Of a stretch of DNA of 64,000 nt, positions 1 to 8,942 are shown piece after piece. Origin of the DNA: Nostoc sp. MG11 (GTDB taxonomy: Bacteria; Cyanobacteriota; Cyanobacteriia; Cyanobacteriales; Nostocaceae); assembly GCF_014904695.1 (NCBI RefSeq), contig NZ_JACXXN010000005.1, forward strand, positions 1-64,000, in the 5' to 3' direction. Within the stretch, counting starts at the first letter, position 1. Each line of letters starts with the position of its first letter. The notes beneath the pieces were generated by a model, which was given only the letters and a program-made list of their open reading frames with translations, was not told the DNA's origin and did no database searches. The position numbers and the translations under genes were made by a program.

Positions 1-229
1 TGTTGTTTCCGTAGATTAATGAACCTGCTACTGGTTCGCGGATGCCGTCGATGTCTACGGGGGGAGCGGCGATGAAGGCGATGATGAAGCAGGTGGTTGC
101 TGCTAGTAGGGTGGGGATCATGAGAACGCCGAACCAACCGATGTATAAACGGTTGTTGGTGCTGGTGATCCACTCACAGAATTTGTCCCATACGTTGGCG
201 CTGGAGCGCTGTTGTAAGGTTGCTGTCAT
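1..229 (-). CDS. psbA: Photosystem II D1 protein, N-terminal part
   Basis: The 76 visible codons read [20 protein letters not shown] and continue through the first transmembrane helix to the [15 protein letters not shown] region typical of D1. D1 binds P680, pheophytin and the QB quinone in the thylakoid membrane and is the subunit turned over after photodamage. The gene runs off the left edge, so the residue-130 Glu/Gln difference between D1 forms cannot be read. The start ATG is at 229 with a promoter-like pair upstream. Cyanobacteria usually carry several psbA copies; which one this is cannot be told. Confidence 0.97.
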   Translation of the reverse strand, partial: MTATLQQRSSANVWDKFCEWITSTNNRLYIGWFGVLMIPTLLAATTCFIIAFIAAPPVDIDGIREPVAGSLIYGNN

Positions 230-262
230 GGTTTTATAAGTGCGTTTGGTTGTGAATGAATT

Positions 263-284
263 AGGTAGGCAAATTTGCTTACCT
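263..284. promoter_or_regulatory. Inverted repeat in psbA leader
   Basis: AGGTAGGCAAA and TTTGCTTACCT form adjacent 11-nt arms with one mismatch, so the psbA 5' untranslated RNA could fold into a hairpin 34 bp before the start codon. psbA leaders are known sites of control of transcript stability and translation in cyanobacteria; a role for this one is inference. Confidence 0.45.
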
Positions 285-293
285 ATGTTTATT

Positions 294-322
294 ACATTAG
301 AAGCAAAATTGATATTTGTAAA
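294..322 (-). promoter_or_regulatory. Candidate psbA promoter
   Basis: On the minus strand TTTACA (317-322) and TAATGT (294-299) are separated by 17 bp, a sigma-70-like arrangement about 65-95 bp upstream of the psbA ATG. The -35 box matches TTGACA at five of six positions; the -10 box is a weak match. This is a reading by eye and no transcript start is known here. Confidence 0.4.
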
Positions 323-404
323 GAAATATTACATAGGTATTAATTATGAGAGTGATTCATTTACGTGATGAATCGCATCTCTAAACGCGATTCATCAGGT
401 TTTA

Positions 405-761
<357 letters not shown>

Positions 762-810
762 TTACCAATTCATCTGCTAGAGATTCTAAAGGTTTAGGGC
801 TGTAGAAGAA

Positions 811-2343
811 ATGCTTGCCAGAGTTTGGAGTGCATCAATTGTGGGCATCGATGCCGTTAAAGTGGGTGTGGAAGTCGATATATCAGGGGGACTACCAGGA
901 ATTGTTGTCTTAGGATTACCAGATTCAGCGATTCAGGAATCTAGAGAGAGAGTCAAGGCAACACTGAAGAATGCAGGCTTTGCCTTTCCGATGCGAAAGA
1001 TTGTGATTAATTTAACTCCAGCTGATTTACGCAAGGAAGGCCCCTGTTTTGATTTACCAATTAGTGTGGGAATTTTAGCGGCTTCTGAGCAAGTTAGTGC
1101 TGATTTGTTGGGAGATTATCTATTTTTAGGGGAAGTTTCTCTGGATGGGACTCTAAGGCCTGTGGCTGGCGTCCTACCGATCGCTGCTAATGCTCAAAAG
1201 ATGGGAATTGCAGGTTTAGTTCTTCCTGCTGATAATGCACAAGAAGCTTCAGTAGTGCAAGGATTAGCTGTTTACGGCTGCAAACATCTGTCTGATGTAG
1301 TTAATTTTTTAAGTAATCCAGGACGTTACAAACCTGTGCAGATGGATGACACTGTAGAGACGTTACATATAACGTCTCTACATTCCGCAGATTTACAAGA
1401 TGTGAAAGGACAAGCTCATGCTCGACGTGCTTTAGAAATTGCTGCTGCTGGCGGACATAATTTAATTTTTGTGGGGCCGCCTGGTAGTGGCAAAACGATG
1501 CTAGCGCGACGCTTACCAGGAATTCTGCCGCCTTTGTCATTTGCTGAATCTTTGGAAGTGACTCGTATTCACTCGGTGGCTGGTTTATTGAAAAATCGCG
1601 GTTCATTGGTACGCGATCGCCCTTTTCGCAGTCCGCACCACTCAGCATCCGGGCCATCTCTGGTCGGTGGTGGTACTTTCCCACGTCCTGGAGAAATCTC
1701 ATTATCTCACCGAGGTATTCTTTTTCTTGATGAACTCACGGAATTTAAACGCGATGTGCTGGAATTTCTGCGCCAGCCTTTAGAAGATGGCTACGTAACG
1801 ATTTCCCGCACTAAACAATCAGTAATGTTTCCCGCTCAGTTTACTTTGGTGGCGAGTACCAATCCTTGTCCTTGCGGTTACTATGGCGATACCATTCAAC
1901 AGTGTACTTGTTCACCACGACAACGTGAGCAATATTGGGCAAAGCTTTCTGGGCCGTTAATGGATCGAATTGATTTGCAAGTGGCGGTGAATCGCTTGAA
2001 ACCAGAGGAAATTACCCAACAACCTACAGGAGAAGCATCAATATCAGTGCGTCAACGAGTACAACAAGCACGCGATCGCGCAATTACTCGTTTCCAAGAA
2101 GAAGTAAATCTGCGTTGCAATGCCCAAATGCAAAGTCGTCATCTCCAAAAGTGGTGTAAGCTTGATGACGCTAGTCGCAATTTATTAGAAGCAGCAATTA
2201 GAAAATTAGGTTTATCAGCAAGAGCTAGCGATCGCGTTCTCAAAGTAGGGCGTACTATTGCAGATTTAGCTGGAGAAGATGAGCTAAAAGCCAATCATGT
2301 GGCGGAAGCAATCCAGTATCGCACAATCGATAGAATGCAGTAA
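811..2343 (+). CDS. comM: ComM/YifB family Mg-chelatase-like AAA+ ATPase
   Basis: A 510-residue protein with the N-terminal S5/Lon-protease-like fold (about 1-170), a short linker, and a MoxR/Mg-chelatase-type AAA+ domain with Walker A GPPGSGKT (about 225-232), Walker B ILFLDELTEF and the cysteine-rich PCPCGYYGD segment, then a C-terminal helical domain. The family includes ComM, a hexameric helicase that drives branch migration during natural transformation; other members are uncharacterised. Codons 182-191, in the linker, are made by a palindromic dispersed repeat (see 1354-1381). Start ATG at 811 gives the conserved MLARVWSASIVGIDA opening. No obvious operon partner. Confidence 0.92.
   Translation: MLARVWSASIVGIDAVKVGVEVDISGGLPGIVVLGLPDSAIQESRERVKATLKNAGFAFPMRKIVINLTPADLRKEGPCFDLPISVGILAASEQVSADLLGDYLFLGEVSLDGTLRPVAGVLPIAANAQKMGIAGLVLPADNAQEASVVQGLAVYGCKHLSDVVNFLSNPGRYKPVQMDDTVETLHITSLHSADLQDVKGQAHARRALEIAAAGGHNLIFVGPPGSGKTMLARRLPGILPPLSFAESLEVTRIHSVAGLLKNRGSLVRDRPFRSPHHSASGPSLVGGGTFPRPGEISLSHRGILFLDELTEFKRDVLEFLRQPLEDGYVTISRTKQSVMFPAQFTLVASTNPCPCGYYGDTIQQCTCSPRQREQYWAKLSGPLMDRIDLQVAVNRLKPEEITQQPTGEASISVRQRVQQARDRAITRFQEEVNLRCNAQMQSRHLQKWCKLDDASRNLLEAAIRKLGLSARASDRVLKVGRTIADLAGEDELKANHVAEAIQYRTIDRMQ
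1354..1381. repeat. Small dispersed palindrome inside comM
   Basis: Arms GTAGAGACGTTA and TAACGTCTCTAC (12 nt each, perfect) flank a 4-nt loop CATA. The element lies in frame in comM and encodes VETLHITSL in the linker between the Lon-like and AAA+ domains. A closely related palindrome sits in intergenic DNA at 40442-40470, so this is a mobile-type small repeat that has been tolerated within a coding sequence. Confidence 0.85.
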
Positions 2344-2474
2344 AAGCATAGACTCTACTAAATTCTTCCTCAAGGAAGCTACACAAACACCCTTGGGATG
2401 ATGACACAACTTATGAGATCAGTATCAAATATATCAGGAAGTAAGCGAAATTCCCTGAGAAGGAGACTGATTGG

Positions 2475-3491
2475 ATGAGTTTGCAGGCAATTTGGAAGTT
2501 GTTACAAGAAACATTTAAGGAATGGAATGAGGATAAAGCCTCACGATTAGCGGCAGCACTTGCTTATTACACGATTTTTTCTATCGCACCGTTGCTAATT
2601 ATTGTAATTGCGATCGCAGGCGCAGTATTTGGAGAAGAAGCAGCTAGAGGCGAAATTGTTCAACAAATTCAAGGTTTAGTCGGCAGAGACGGAGCAGAGT
2701 TTATCGAAACAGCCATCCAAAATGCTAACAAACCACAGACAGGAGCGATCGCCTCCATCATTAGTTTTTTAGTTTTGATATTAGGTGCTACTGGTTTATT
2801 TACCGAGTTGCAAGATTCCCTTAACACAATTTGGGAAGTAAAACCTAAACCTGAACGCGGTATTGTCAACATCTTTCGCCAACGCTTTTTATCATTCACA
2901 ATGGTTATAGGTATTGGCTTTTTGCTTTTAGTATCACTGGTAATTAGTACAGCATTAACAGCGCTGGTGACATACTTTAGTAACATGATACCTGGTGTTG
3001 ATTTCATATGGCAGATAGTCAACTTTATCGTTTCCTTTGCTATAACTACATTGCTGTTCGGATCAATATTCAAAGTTCTGCCAGATGTCAAAATTACTTG
3101 GAGTGATGTTTTAATTGGATCTGTTATTACTTCAATTTTGTTCTCAATTGGTAGGTTTTTATTAGGACAATATCTAGGTAATGGTAGTTTTGGTTCAACC
3201 TACGGCGCTGCTGGTTCACTGGTAGTTATCTTAGCCTGGGTTAACTATGCCGCGCAGATTCTTTTCTTTGGTGCAGAATTTACCCAAGTGTATGCCAGAA
3301 GATACGGAAGTGGCATAGTCCCAACTAAGAATGCCATGCCTATCTCAAATAACACTAAACCCAATGATAATAACCAGAAGGAACAGCCTCCTTCTAATAA
3401 AAAGCCATCTTCTAGCTTGATTAACCGCTTAATCCGGTATTTTCGCAAACCCAAGCGTTCAAAACAAAAAAGGAAAAATCAACGATTTTAA
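2475..3491 (+). CDS. YihY/BrkB family inner membrane protein
   Basis: A 338-residue polytopic membrane protein. It has the family opening with SRLAAALAYYTIFSIAPLLIIVIAIAG, about six hydrophobic segments, and the conserved NGSFGSTYGAAGSLVVILAWVNYAAQILFFGAEFTQVYA region near 235-275, then a basic, polar cytosolic tail rich in Lys, Asn and Pro. The family was once called ribonuclease BN because of a mistaken assignment; its true function, possibly transport, is not settled. An AAGGAGA ribosome-binding site precedes the ATG. Stand-alone gene. Confidence 0.88.
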   Translation: MSLQAIWKLLQETFKEWNEDKASRLAAALAYYTIFSIAPLLIIVIAIAGAVFGEEAARGEIVQQIQGLVGRDGAEFIETAIQNANKPQTGAIASIISFLVLILGATGLFTELQDSLNTIWEVKPKPERGIVNIFRQRFLSFTMVIGIGFLLLVSLVISTALTALVTYFSNMIPGVDFIWQIVNFIVSFAITTLLFGSIFKVLPDVKITWSDVLIGSVITSILFSIGRFLLGQYLGNGSFGSTYGAAGSLVVILAWVNYAAQILFFGAEFTQVYARRYGSGIVPTKNAMPISNNTKPNDNNQKEQPPSNKKPSSSLINRLIRYFRKPKRSKQKRKNQRF

Positions 3492-3641
3492 TTACTAAAT
3501 GCTAGATATTGATGTTTCCCTAATCGGTGAATATTGAATGATTCAATTTCTTGCAAAATTTAGTTATGTGATCAAATCACAGATAATCTCATCCCGGATT
3601 TTGACCAAAACTTTATTCCAGAATGAATAAAATAATCGCTA

Positions 3642-4193
3642 ATGGAAAAATGGTTGTTTATTGATTGGCAGGCTATCTTTATTCCTAGCATCAGTGTTTT
3701 TGAGTTAATTATACGCGGGTCGCTAGTCTACTTGGCGCTGTTCTCAGTGCTACGTGTGCTTCCTAGCCGACAACTAGGAACCCTAGGAATTACTGATTTA
3801 CTTGTAGTTGTGTTATTTGCAGAAGCCGCCCAAAATGCAATGGCTAGTAACTATACATCGATTACGGAAGGCGCTATTTTGGTAGGAACTGTGATTTTTT
3901 GGAGCTACTTACTTAACTGGTTAGGCTATAAACTACCTCAGTTTCAGCGTTTTCTCAATCAACCACCACTGCTGCTGGTAAAAAATGGTCGGATGATTGA
4001 GCGCCATCTCCAAAAAGAATTGATCACCGAAGATGAGCTAATGAGCAAATTACGTCAGCAAGGTGTGGAATTTTTGGCTGAGGTAAAGTTTGCATATATG
4101 GAGGCTGACGGTAGCATTAGTATCATTACATCTGATTTAAAAACTAGTTCCATAGCTAAGCCAAAAGCAGAGTTAAAAAGTGATGTACATTAA
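3642..4193 (+). CDS. DUF421 (YetF-type) membrane protein
   Basis: A 183-residue protein with two or three transmembrane segments (about 18-100) followed by a soluble domain with the PPLLLVKNGRMIERHLQKELITEDELMSKLRQQGV signature of the DUF421/YetF family. Family members occur in many bacteria, often linked to cell-envelope or spore functions, without an established activity. The gene stands 40 bp before purB in the same direction, so co-transcription is possible but no functional link is apparent. Confidence 0.85.
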   Translation: MEKWLFIDWQAIFIPSISVFELIIRGSLVYLALFSVLRVLPSRQLGTLGITDLLVVVLFAEAAQNAMASNYTSITEGAILVGTVIFWSYLLNWLGYKLPQFQRFLNQPPLLLVKNGRMIERHLQKELITEDELMSKLRQQGVEFLAEVKFAYMEADGSISIITSDLKTSSIAKPKAELKSDVH

Positions 4194-4233
4194 TTAGACT
4201 GTAAAATATGACGGTTGTATTCTGTGCCGAACT

Positions 4234-5529
4234 GTGATTGAGCGTTATACTTTGCCTGAAATGGGTAATCTGTGGAGTGAAGCCTATAAGCTAAAAACTT
4301 GGCTGCAAGTAGAAATTGCTGTTTGTGAGGCTCAAGCTGAACTAGGTTACATTCCATCTCAGGCGGTTGAGGAAATTAAGACCAAGGCAGATTTTGACCC
4401 GAAACGGGTGTTAGAAATTGAGGCTGAAGTCCGTCACGATGTAATCGCTTTCTTGACAAATGTCAATGAATATGTCGGTGATGCAGGACGCTATATTCAC
4501 CTGGGTTTAACCAGTTCGGATGTGCTGGATACGGCTTTAGGACTACAATTGGTTGCCAGTCTGGATGTGTTGTTGCAACGCCTGGAAGATTTGATTAAGG
4601 CGATTCGCCACAAGGCACAGGAACATCGTCATACAGTAATGACTGGCCGATCGCATGGAATTCATGCTGAACCAATCACCTTTGGTTTCAAGCTGGCTGG
4701 ATGGTTGGCAGAAGTGTTGCGACACCAAGAACGCCTGAAAATTCTGCGCGAAACTATTGCTGTAGGTAAGATTTCCGGTGCGGTGGGAACCTATGCCAAT
4801 ATTGAACCACGTGTGGAAGCGATCGCCTGCCAAAAACTCGGACTCAAACCCGATACGGCCTCAACACAAGTCATTTCCCGCGATCGCCATGCCGACTACG
4901 TGCAACAATTAGCCTTAGTAGCGGCATCCATTGAGCGCTTTGCCGTAGAAATTCGCAATCTGCAAAAAACAGACGTTCTGGAAGTTGAAGAATTCTTCGC
5001 CAAAGGTCAAAAAGGCTCCAGTGCCATGCCACATAAGCGCAACCCCATTCGTTCCGAACGGCTGACGGGAATGGCGCGACTTGTCAGAAGTCATGCCGGT
5101 GCAGCTTTAGAAAACATCGCACTTTGGCACGAGAGAGACATTTCTCACAGTTCTGTAGAACGGGTGATTTTGCCAGATGCTTGCATTCTGACGCACTTTA
5201 TGTTGGTAGAAATAACCGATTTGGTGAAAAACCTGCTGGTCTATCCTGAGAACATGGAACGAAATCTCAACTGCTATGGTGGTGTCGTCTTCAGCCAGAA
5301 AGTGCTACTCGCTTTGATAGACAAGGGAAGCAGCCGCGAAGAAGCTTATGCGATCGTCCAGCAAAACGCTCATGCTGCTTGGAACAAGCCAGAAGGCGAT
5401 TTCCATGATTTGGTTAGTAAAGACCCACGTGTTACCCAAAAGTTGTCTCCAGCAGAAATAGAGTTGTGTTTTGACCCCCAGCAACATCTACGGCATTTAG
5501 AAGAGGTTTACAAAAGACTAGAAATTTGA
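4234..5529 (+). CDS. purB: Adenylosuccinate lyase
   Basis: A 431-residue member of the fumarase/aspartase superfamily. It carries the signature GSSAMPHKRNPI at about 265, and the family-typical TSSDVLDTA and GRSHGIHAEP blocks. PurB cleaves SAICAR and adenylosuccinate to release fumarate in de novo purine synthesis, acting as a cytosolic homotetramer. The start is a GTG at 4234, chosen because it gives the conserved opening MIERYTLPEMGNLWS; no in-frame ATG lies close upstream. A 34-nt perfect palindrome follows 13 bp after the stop. Confidence 0.97.
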   Translation: MIERYTLPEMGNLWSEAYKLKTWLQVEIAVCEAQAELGYIPSQAVEEIKTKADFDPKRVLEIEAEVRHDVIAFLTNVNEYVGDAGRYIHLGLTSSDVLDTALGLQLVASLDVLLQRLEDLIKAIRHKAQEHRHTVMTGRSHGIHAEPITFGFKLAGWLAEVLRHQERLKILRETIAVGKISGAVGTYANIEPRVEAIACQKLGLKPDTASTQVISRDRHADYVQQLALVAASIERFAVEIRNLQKTDVLEVEEFFAKGQKGSSAMPHKRNPIRSERLTGMARLVRSHAGAALENIALWHERDISHSSVERVILPDACILTHFMLVEITDLVKNLLVYPENMERNLNCYGGVVFSQKVLLALIDKGSSREEAYAIVQQNAHAAWNKPEGDFHDLVSKDPRVTQKLSPAEIELCFDPQQHLRHLEEVYKRLEI

Positions 5530-5542
5530 GATTAATTTGCTT

Positions 5543-5576
5543 GTAGTGAGCGCTTAAGCGCTTAAGCGCTCACTAC
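5543..5576. repeat. Perfect 34-nt palindrome after purB
   Basis: Two 17-nt halves, GTAGTGAGCGCTTAAGC and its exact complement, abut with no loop. There is no following T-run, so a simple intrinsic terminator is unlikely; it looks like a dispersed palindromic repeat that could still stabilise or end the purB transcript. Confidence 0.85.
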
Positions 5577-5675
5577 TAACTTAAGACTTATCTTAATTTG
5601 TGCTGGAAAAATTACAAACAATGGGTAGTATAAATAACAAATCTTGGCTTATTTGTTAGCCTTTAGGATGCCCTG

Positions 5676-6218
5676 ATGATTGAAATCCTAGCAACACTTT
5701 CTGCTTCTGCGGCAGCAGGAATGAGAATAGGCATACCTCTGCTGATTATTGGACTGTTGCAGGGCAGTAACTTTTGGTCGCAAGTTCCAATCTTATCTCA
5801 CATTTCCCCACCAGTCTTGTTAGGCTTGCTAACTAGTTGGTCGTTAGTTGAATTATTTGCCTCAAAAAAGCTAGTGGGGCAGAGAGTAATCCAACTGATT
5901 CAATTATTATTATCTCCCCTAGCAGGGGCAATTATGGGGTTAGCAGTAGCTTCGGCAACAGCAACGCCAAACTGGCTAATTGCCTGTATTGGGGGTTTGT
6001 TGGCTTTGGTACTCCAGCTAGTTCAAGTCGGTTGGTTCTATCGTTTGCGTGGCTTACCATTGTGGGCAGTCTTCCTTCAAGATACCTTGGGTGTTGCTCT
6101 AGTGCTTTTTGCCTTTGATGCTCCGTGGCAAGGAGGATTAATTGCTTTAATCCTGCTGTGGTTTGCAGTTCGTAGTGCTAAGCAGTGGTATGACTGGTAT
6201 TGGCAAAAGAAAAGTTAA
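5676..6218 (+). CDS. DUF4126 membrane protein
   Basis: A 180-residue, very hydrophobic protein with about five membrane segments. The opening MIEILATLSASAAAGMRIGIPLLIIGLL and the later SPLAGAIMGLAVASA stretch fit DUF4126 proteins. No catalytic motif is visible and the function is unknown. The gene stands alone, downstream of the purB palindrome; a degraded stretch with gene fragments follows it. Confidence 0.75.
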   Translation: MIEILATLSASAAAGMRIGIPLLIIGLLQGSNFWSQVPILSHISPPVLLGLLTSWSLVELFASKKLVGQRVIQLIQLLLSPLAGAIMGLAVASATATPNWLIACIGGLLALVLQLVQVGWFYRLRGLPLWAVFLQDTLGVALVLFAFDAPWQGGLIALILLWFAVRSAKQWYDWYWQKKS

Positions 6219-6275
6219 GAATGAGCATCCGTGGCAAGTTGAAAACGAGTACTTGTTGTTAATGAGTTAAGAATA

Positions 6276-6353
6276 GTGAGTCGAATAGTTTTAACAACGA
6301 TTGGTAGCCTTGGCGACCTTCATCCTAAAATTGCGATCGCATATTGGTGCTGA
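6276..6353 (+). pseudogene. 5' remnant of a family 28-type glycosyltransferase gene
   Basis: From a GTG at 6276 the reading is (V/M)SRIVLTTIGSLGDLHPKIAIA and then a stop after three unrelated residues. This is the opening strand and glycine loop of sterol/rhamnosyl-type glycosyltransferases (TIGSLGDLHP), which normally continue for about 400 residues. The homology ends exactly at a HIP1 octamer (GCGATCGC, 6332-6339). No ribosome-binding site was checked beyond the weak purine-rich upstream. A broken gene start is the best explanation. Confidence 0.6.
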
Positions 6354-6468
6354 TGGTTTGTGGCGGGTAACTTATGTAAAAGAGGAATTTCGCTCAAATA
6401 ATTTAGAATCTGTGCGGCGGTTGGGAACCAGAGGATATCAGCAAAAATCAGGATGGCAGTGGTTTTGA
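6295..6468 (+). pseudogene. Possible 3' remnant of an unidentified gene
   Basis: In another frame the codons from 6295 to the TGA at 6466-6468 are open and read a hydrophilic stretch (about 6343-6465: GADGLWRVTYVKEEFRSNN onward, ending GWQWF) that looks like a real protein C-terminus. It has no plausible start codon, and overlaps the glycosyltransferase remnant at the HIP1 site. I do not recognise the family. It may be the end of a gene whose start was lost in the same deletion. Confidence 0.35.
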
Positions 6469-6557
6469 TATGTATTTCATCCCCTTTTATTGTGGTGTAG
6501 AACAAAATGGATATAGGTTTGTAGACCAGCCAGCGAACAAAAACGGGAGATACTGCT

Positions 6558-7133
6558 ATGACAGCACTTACATTAAACCTCAATTCTGTAATTAAACTGA
6601 CAAGAGAGCAGTTTTATCAATTATGTAAAGAAAATCCCGATTTAAAATTAGAACGCAATGCCCAAGGAGAGTTGATTATAATGCCACCTACGGGAGGGGA
6701 AACAGGAAAAAGTAATTCTACTATTAACGCTCAAATATGGTTCTGGAACGATCAAAATCAATTAGGCGAAGTTTTTGATTCATCAACTGGATTTACTTTA
6801 CCTTCGGGGGCTGACCGTTCTCCTGATGTTTCTTGGGTAGAAAAATCTCGTTGGGATGCTTTGAATAAAGAACAAAAAGAAAAATTTATTCCTCTATGCC
6901 CTGATTTTGTTATCGAGATACTTTCACCTAATGACAGCTTGAAGAAAACTCAAAATAAGATGCAAGAGTATATCGAAAATGGTTGTCGTCTAGGTTGGTT
7001 GATCAACCGAAAGAAACAGGAAGTAGAAATTTATCGTCCAGGACAAGATGTGGAAGTTTTAAAATTTCCTCAAACTATTTCCGGGGAAAGTATCTTACCT
7101 GGTTTTGTACTCAATATACAACGAATTTGGTAA
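6558..7133 (+). CDS. Uma2 family (DUF820) endonuclease-like protein
   Basis: A 191-residue PD-(D/E)XK-fold protein of the Uma2 family, which is expanded in filamentous cyanobacteria. Visible family blocks are LTREQFYQLCKENPDLKLERNAQGELIIMPPTGGETG near the start, GADRSPDVSWV (catalytic Asp region), FVIEILSPND (Glu of the PD-ExK core) and the MQEYIENGCRLGWLINRKKQEVEIYRPG tail. A nuclease activity is predicted from the fold; biological roles are poorly known and mobile-element association is common. It lies in a stretch of gene remnants. Confidence 0.88.
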   Translation: MTALTLNLNSVIKLTREQFYQLCKENPDLKLERNAQGELIIMPPTGGETGKSNSTINAQIWFWNDQNQLGEVFDSSTGFTLPSGADRSPDVSWVEKSRWDALNKEQKEKFIPLCPDFVIEILSPNDSLKKTQNKMQEYIENGCRLGWLINRKKQEVEIYRPGQDVEVLKFPQTISGESILPGFVLNIQRIW

Positions 7134-7227
7134 AAGTTCGTAGTGTAAACTTCTGTCATCATATACTTATAAAAAAGATAAGGACTAAAGTCTTTACTAT
7201 AAACGTTTACTAAATAGCAATAAACCA

Positions 7228-7299
7228 ATGACAGACCATCGGCTAATTGAAGGCTTTATTCCCATACGTGAAATTTCTATTGAAGCAGCATGAGAAAAA
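7228..7299 (+). pseudogene. 5' remnant of a DUF1156 DNA methylase gene
   Basis: MTDHRLIEGFIPIREISIEAA then TGA resembles the start of DUF1156-containing adenine-specific methylases, which usually run RLIE..PIREVS.E..REKS. If two bases are restored after codon 21 the reading continues EAAREKN up to 7299, where a MITE-like element begins. So the gene has both a 2-base deletion and an abrupt end. Identification rests on a short stretch and is tentative. Confidence 0.5.
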
Positions 7300-7406
7300 T
7301 AGACCTCTTGCAAAAGTATGTATATTTTTACACTTTTGGGGAAAAGGAGAGAGGTTAAAGGGAAAAGGGACTCACAACCTTTACCCTGATTTTTGCAATA
7401 AGTCTA
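7300..7406. mobile_element. MITE-like element, about 107 bp
   Basis: Terminal inverted repeats TAGACCTCTTGCAAAA (7300-7315) and TTTTGCAATAAGTCTA (7391-7406) match at 14 of 16 positions. The interior is short, purine-rich and noncoding. It starts where the homology of the DUF1156 remnant ends. No transposase is present, so it would have to be mobilised in trans. Target duplication is not obvious. Confidence 0.6.
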
Positions 7407-7462
7407 ATCTATTAGAAAAGGTCATATTTATACACTACATTTATGGTATGCAAGACGACCTT

Positions 7463-7585
7463 ATGACTATCAGAATTGAAGTGCAGGCAAATACGCAAGA
7501 TAAATTTGATCTAAACTCGATACATAATGCTATTGAAGAACGACTAGATGAAATGGATATTCAAGCTTCTACACGTTTGGAATAA
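7463..7585 (+). CDS. Small hypothetical protein
   Basis: A 40-codon reading MTIRIEVQANTQDKFDLNSI then a charged helix ending TRLE. It could also start at the ATG at 7448. The composition is protein-like, but there is no recognised family and it follows a MITE-like element and gene remnants, so it may itself be a fragment. No clear ribosome-binding site was seen. Confidence 0.3.
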   Translation: MTIRIEVQANTQDKFDLNSIHNAIEERLDEMDIQASTRLE

Positions 7586-7687
7586 GAAAGACGTTCTTGC
7601 TATTAACTACACTTTGTGCAGAAACTTCCTATATGGCAGTGAGGAGCTAGGAGTTAATTATTAGAAACTCCTAACTCCTCAAAGCTT

Positions 7688-8851
7688 TTACAACAGTCCA
7701 ATCATGTGCAGCAGACCTTGGCCAGTAATTAGCTCAATGATCAAAGCAATGAAGCCCAGCATGGCAATACGACCATTCCATACTTCAGCGCTAGTAGTCA
7801 AACCCCATTCCCAACGCTCTTGGGGATACATTTTCACCCTTTTCTTCATTTGAGCAGCTTGGGAAAGCTTGAAACTGGGGTTTTTCAGTGCATCAATCAC
7901 TAAGTCTGCCAGTGCATTAATAAATACTGGATGAGTGTTGGGAGCAGGTACGCGACGGAAGTTGTGAATTCCTGATTCTTCAGCTACTTCCCGATATTCA
8001 ATATCAATTTCTTGTAATGTCTCGATGTGTTCTGAAACAAAACTGATGGGGACGACAACCAAATCTTTAACACCTTGTGCGCCTAGTTCTTTCAGCGCAT
8101 CCTCGGTATAAGGTTGGAGCCATTCTACTGGGCCGACGCGACTTTGGTAAGCCAAGGTGTGGGCGTTAGGTCGATTGAGGGTCTGCATAATCAGCGCAGT
8201 ACATTCCTCAATTTCTTGCTGGTAGGGATCGCCTGCTTCTTCAACGTAGCTTTTAGGAACACCGTGAGCGCTGAAAAAGATATGAACCTCATCGGGATTA
8301 GGAAACTGATCAAGTTCTTGAGCTACGAGTTCCGCCATCGCTTGCAGATAACCTGGTTGCTTGTACCAAGAAGGAATGACGGTGTATTCAATGCGTTGAA
8401 GTTTAGGGTCTTCTTGCCAAAGTTTTTCTAAAAGCCGGAAGCTAGAACCACTAGTACTGATAGAAAATTGGGGGTACAGTGGCAGAATCACTAGACGTTC
8501 GATGTTATCTTGGGTAAGTTGAGCGATCGCTTCTTCGGTATAGGGATGCCAATAACGCATTCCCACGTAAATATTGGCTTCTTGCCCCAAATCACTTAAC
8601 TGTTCTTTTAGGGCTTCTCCTTGCGCTTCTGTGATCCTTCGCAGTGGAGAGCCGCCGCCGATTTGTTTATAGTTTTCTTGGGATGTTTTGGTTCGCCGCG
8701 AGGCAATGAACCAAGCTAAGGGTTTTTGCAACCAGCGAAATGGTAGGCGAATAATTTCCGGATCAGAAAATAGGTTATATAAAAACGGACCGACATCCTC
8801 TAATTTGTCGGGGCCACCGAGATTGAGTAATAAGACGCCTACACGACCCAT
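7688..8851 (-). CDS. hemH: Ferrochelatase with C-terminal CAB-like helix
   Basis: A 387-residue enzyme inserting Fe2+ into protoporphyrin IX to make haem. The core (about 1-320) shows [20 protein letters not shown], the [12 protein letters not shown] catalytic histidine block and [15 protein letters not shown]. The last 40 residues form a chlorophyll a/b-binding-type helix, [18 protein letters not shown], as found in cyanobacterial and plastid type I ferrochelatases, where it is membrane-anchoring and pigment-binding. ATG at 8851 is preferred over the upstream one because it gives [14 protein letters not shown]. Divergent from the methyltransferase gene at 8943. Confidence 0.96.
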   Translation of the reverse strand: MGRVGVLLLNLGGPDKLEDVGPFLYNLFSDPEIIRLPFRWLQKPLAWFIASRRTKTSQENYKQIGGGSPLRRITEAQGEALKEQLSDLGQEANIYVGMRYWHPYTEEAIAQLTQDNIERLVILPLYPQFSISTSGSSFRLLEKLWQEDPKLQRIEYTVIPSWYKQPGYLQAMAELVAQELDQFPNPDEVHIFFSAHGVPKSYVEEAGDPYQQEIEECTALIMQTLNRPNAHTLAYQSRVGPVEWLQPYTEDALKELGAQGVKDLVVVPISFVSEHIETLQEIDIEYREVAEESGIHNFRRVPAPNTHPVFINALADLVIDALKNPSFKLSQAAQMKKRVKMYPQERWEWGLTTSAEVWNGRIAMLGFIALIIELITGQGLLHMIGLL

Positions 8852-8942
8852 AGCAATTATTTTCCCCAAATCTTATCAGCTTTTTTACTAATGTTAACAA
8901 TATATCTTTATTAAATAAAGTTAAACGGGGAGGCAAGATGCA

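Noticed and set aside
7620-7687. Hairpin after hemH
   Set aside because: GAGGAG and CTCCTC arms are interrupted and there is no T-run on either strand; heptamer-like repeat is a better explanation.
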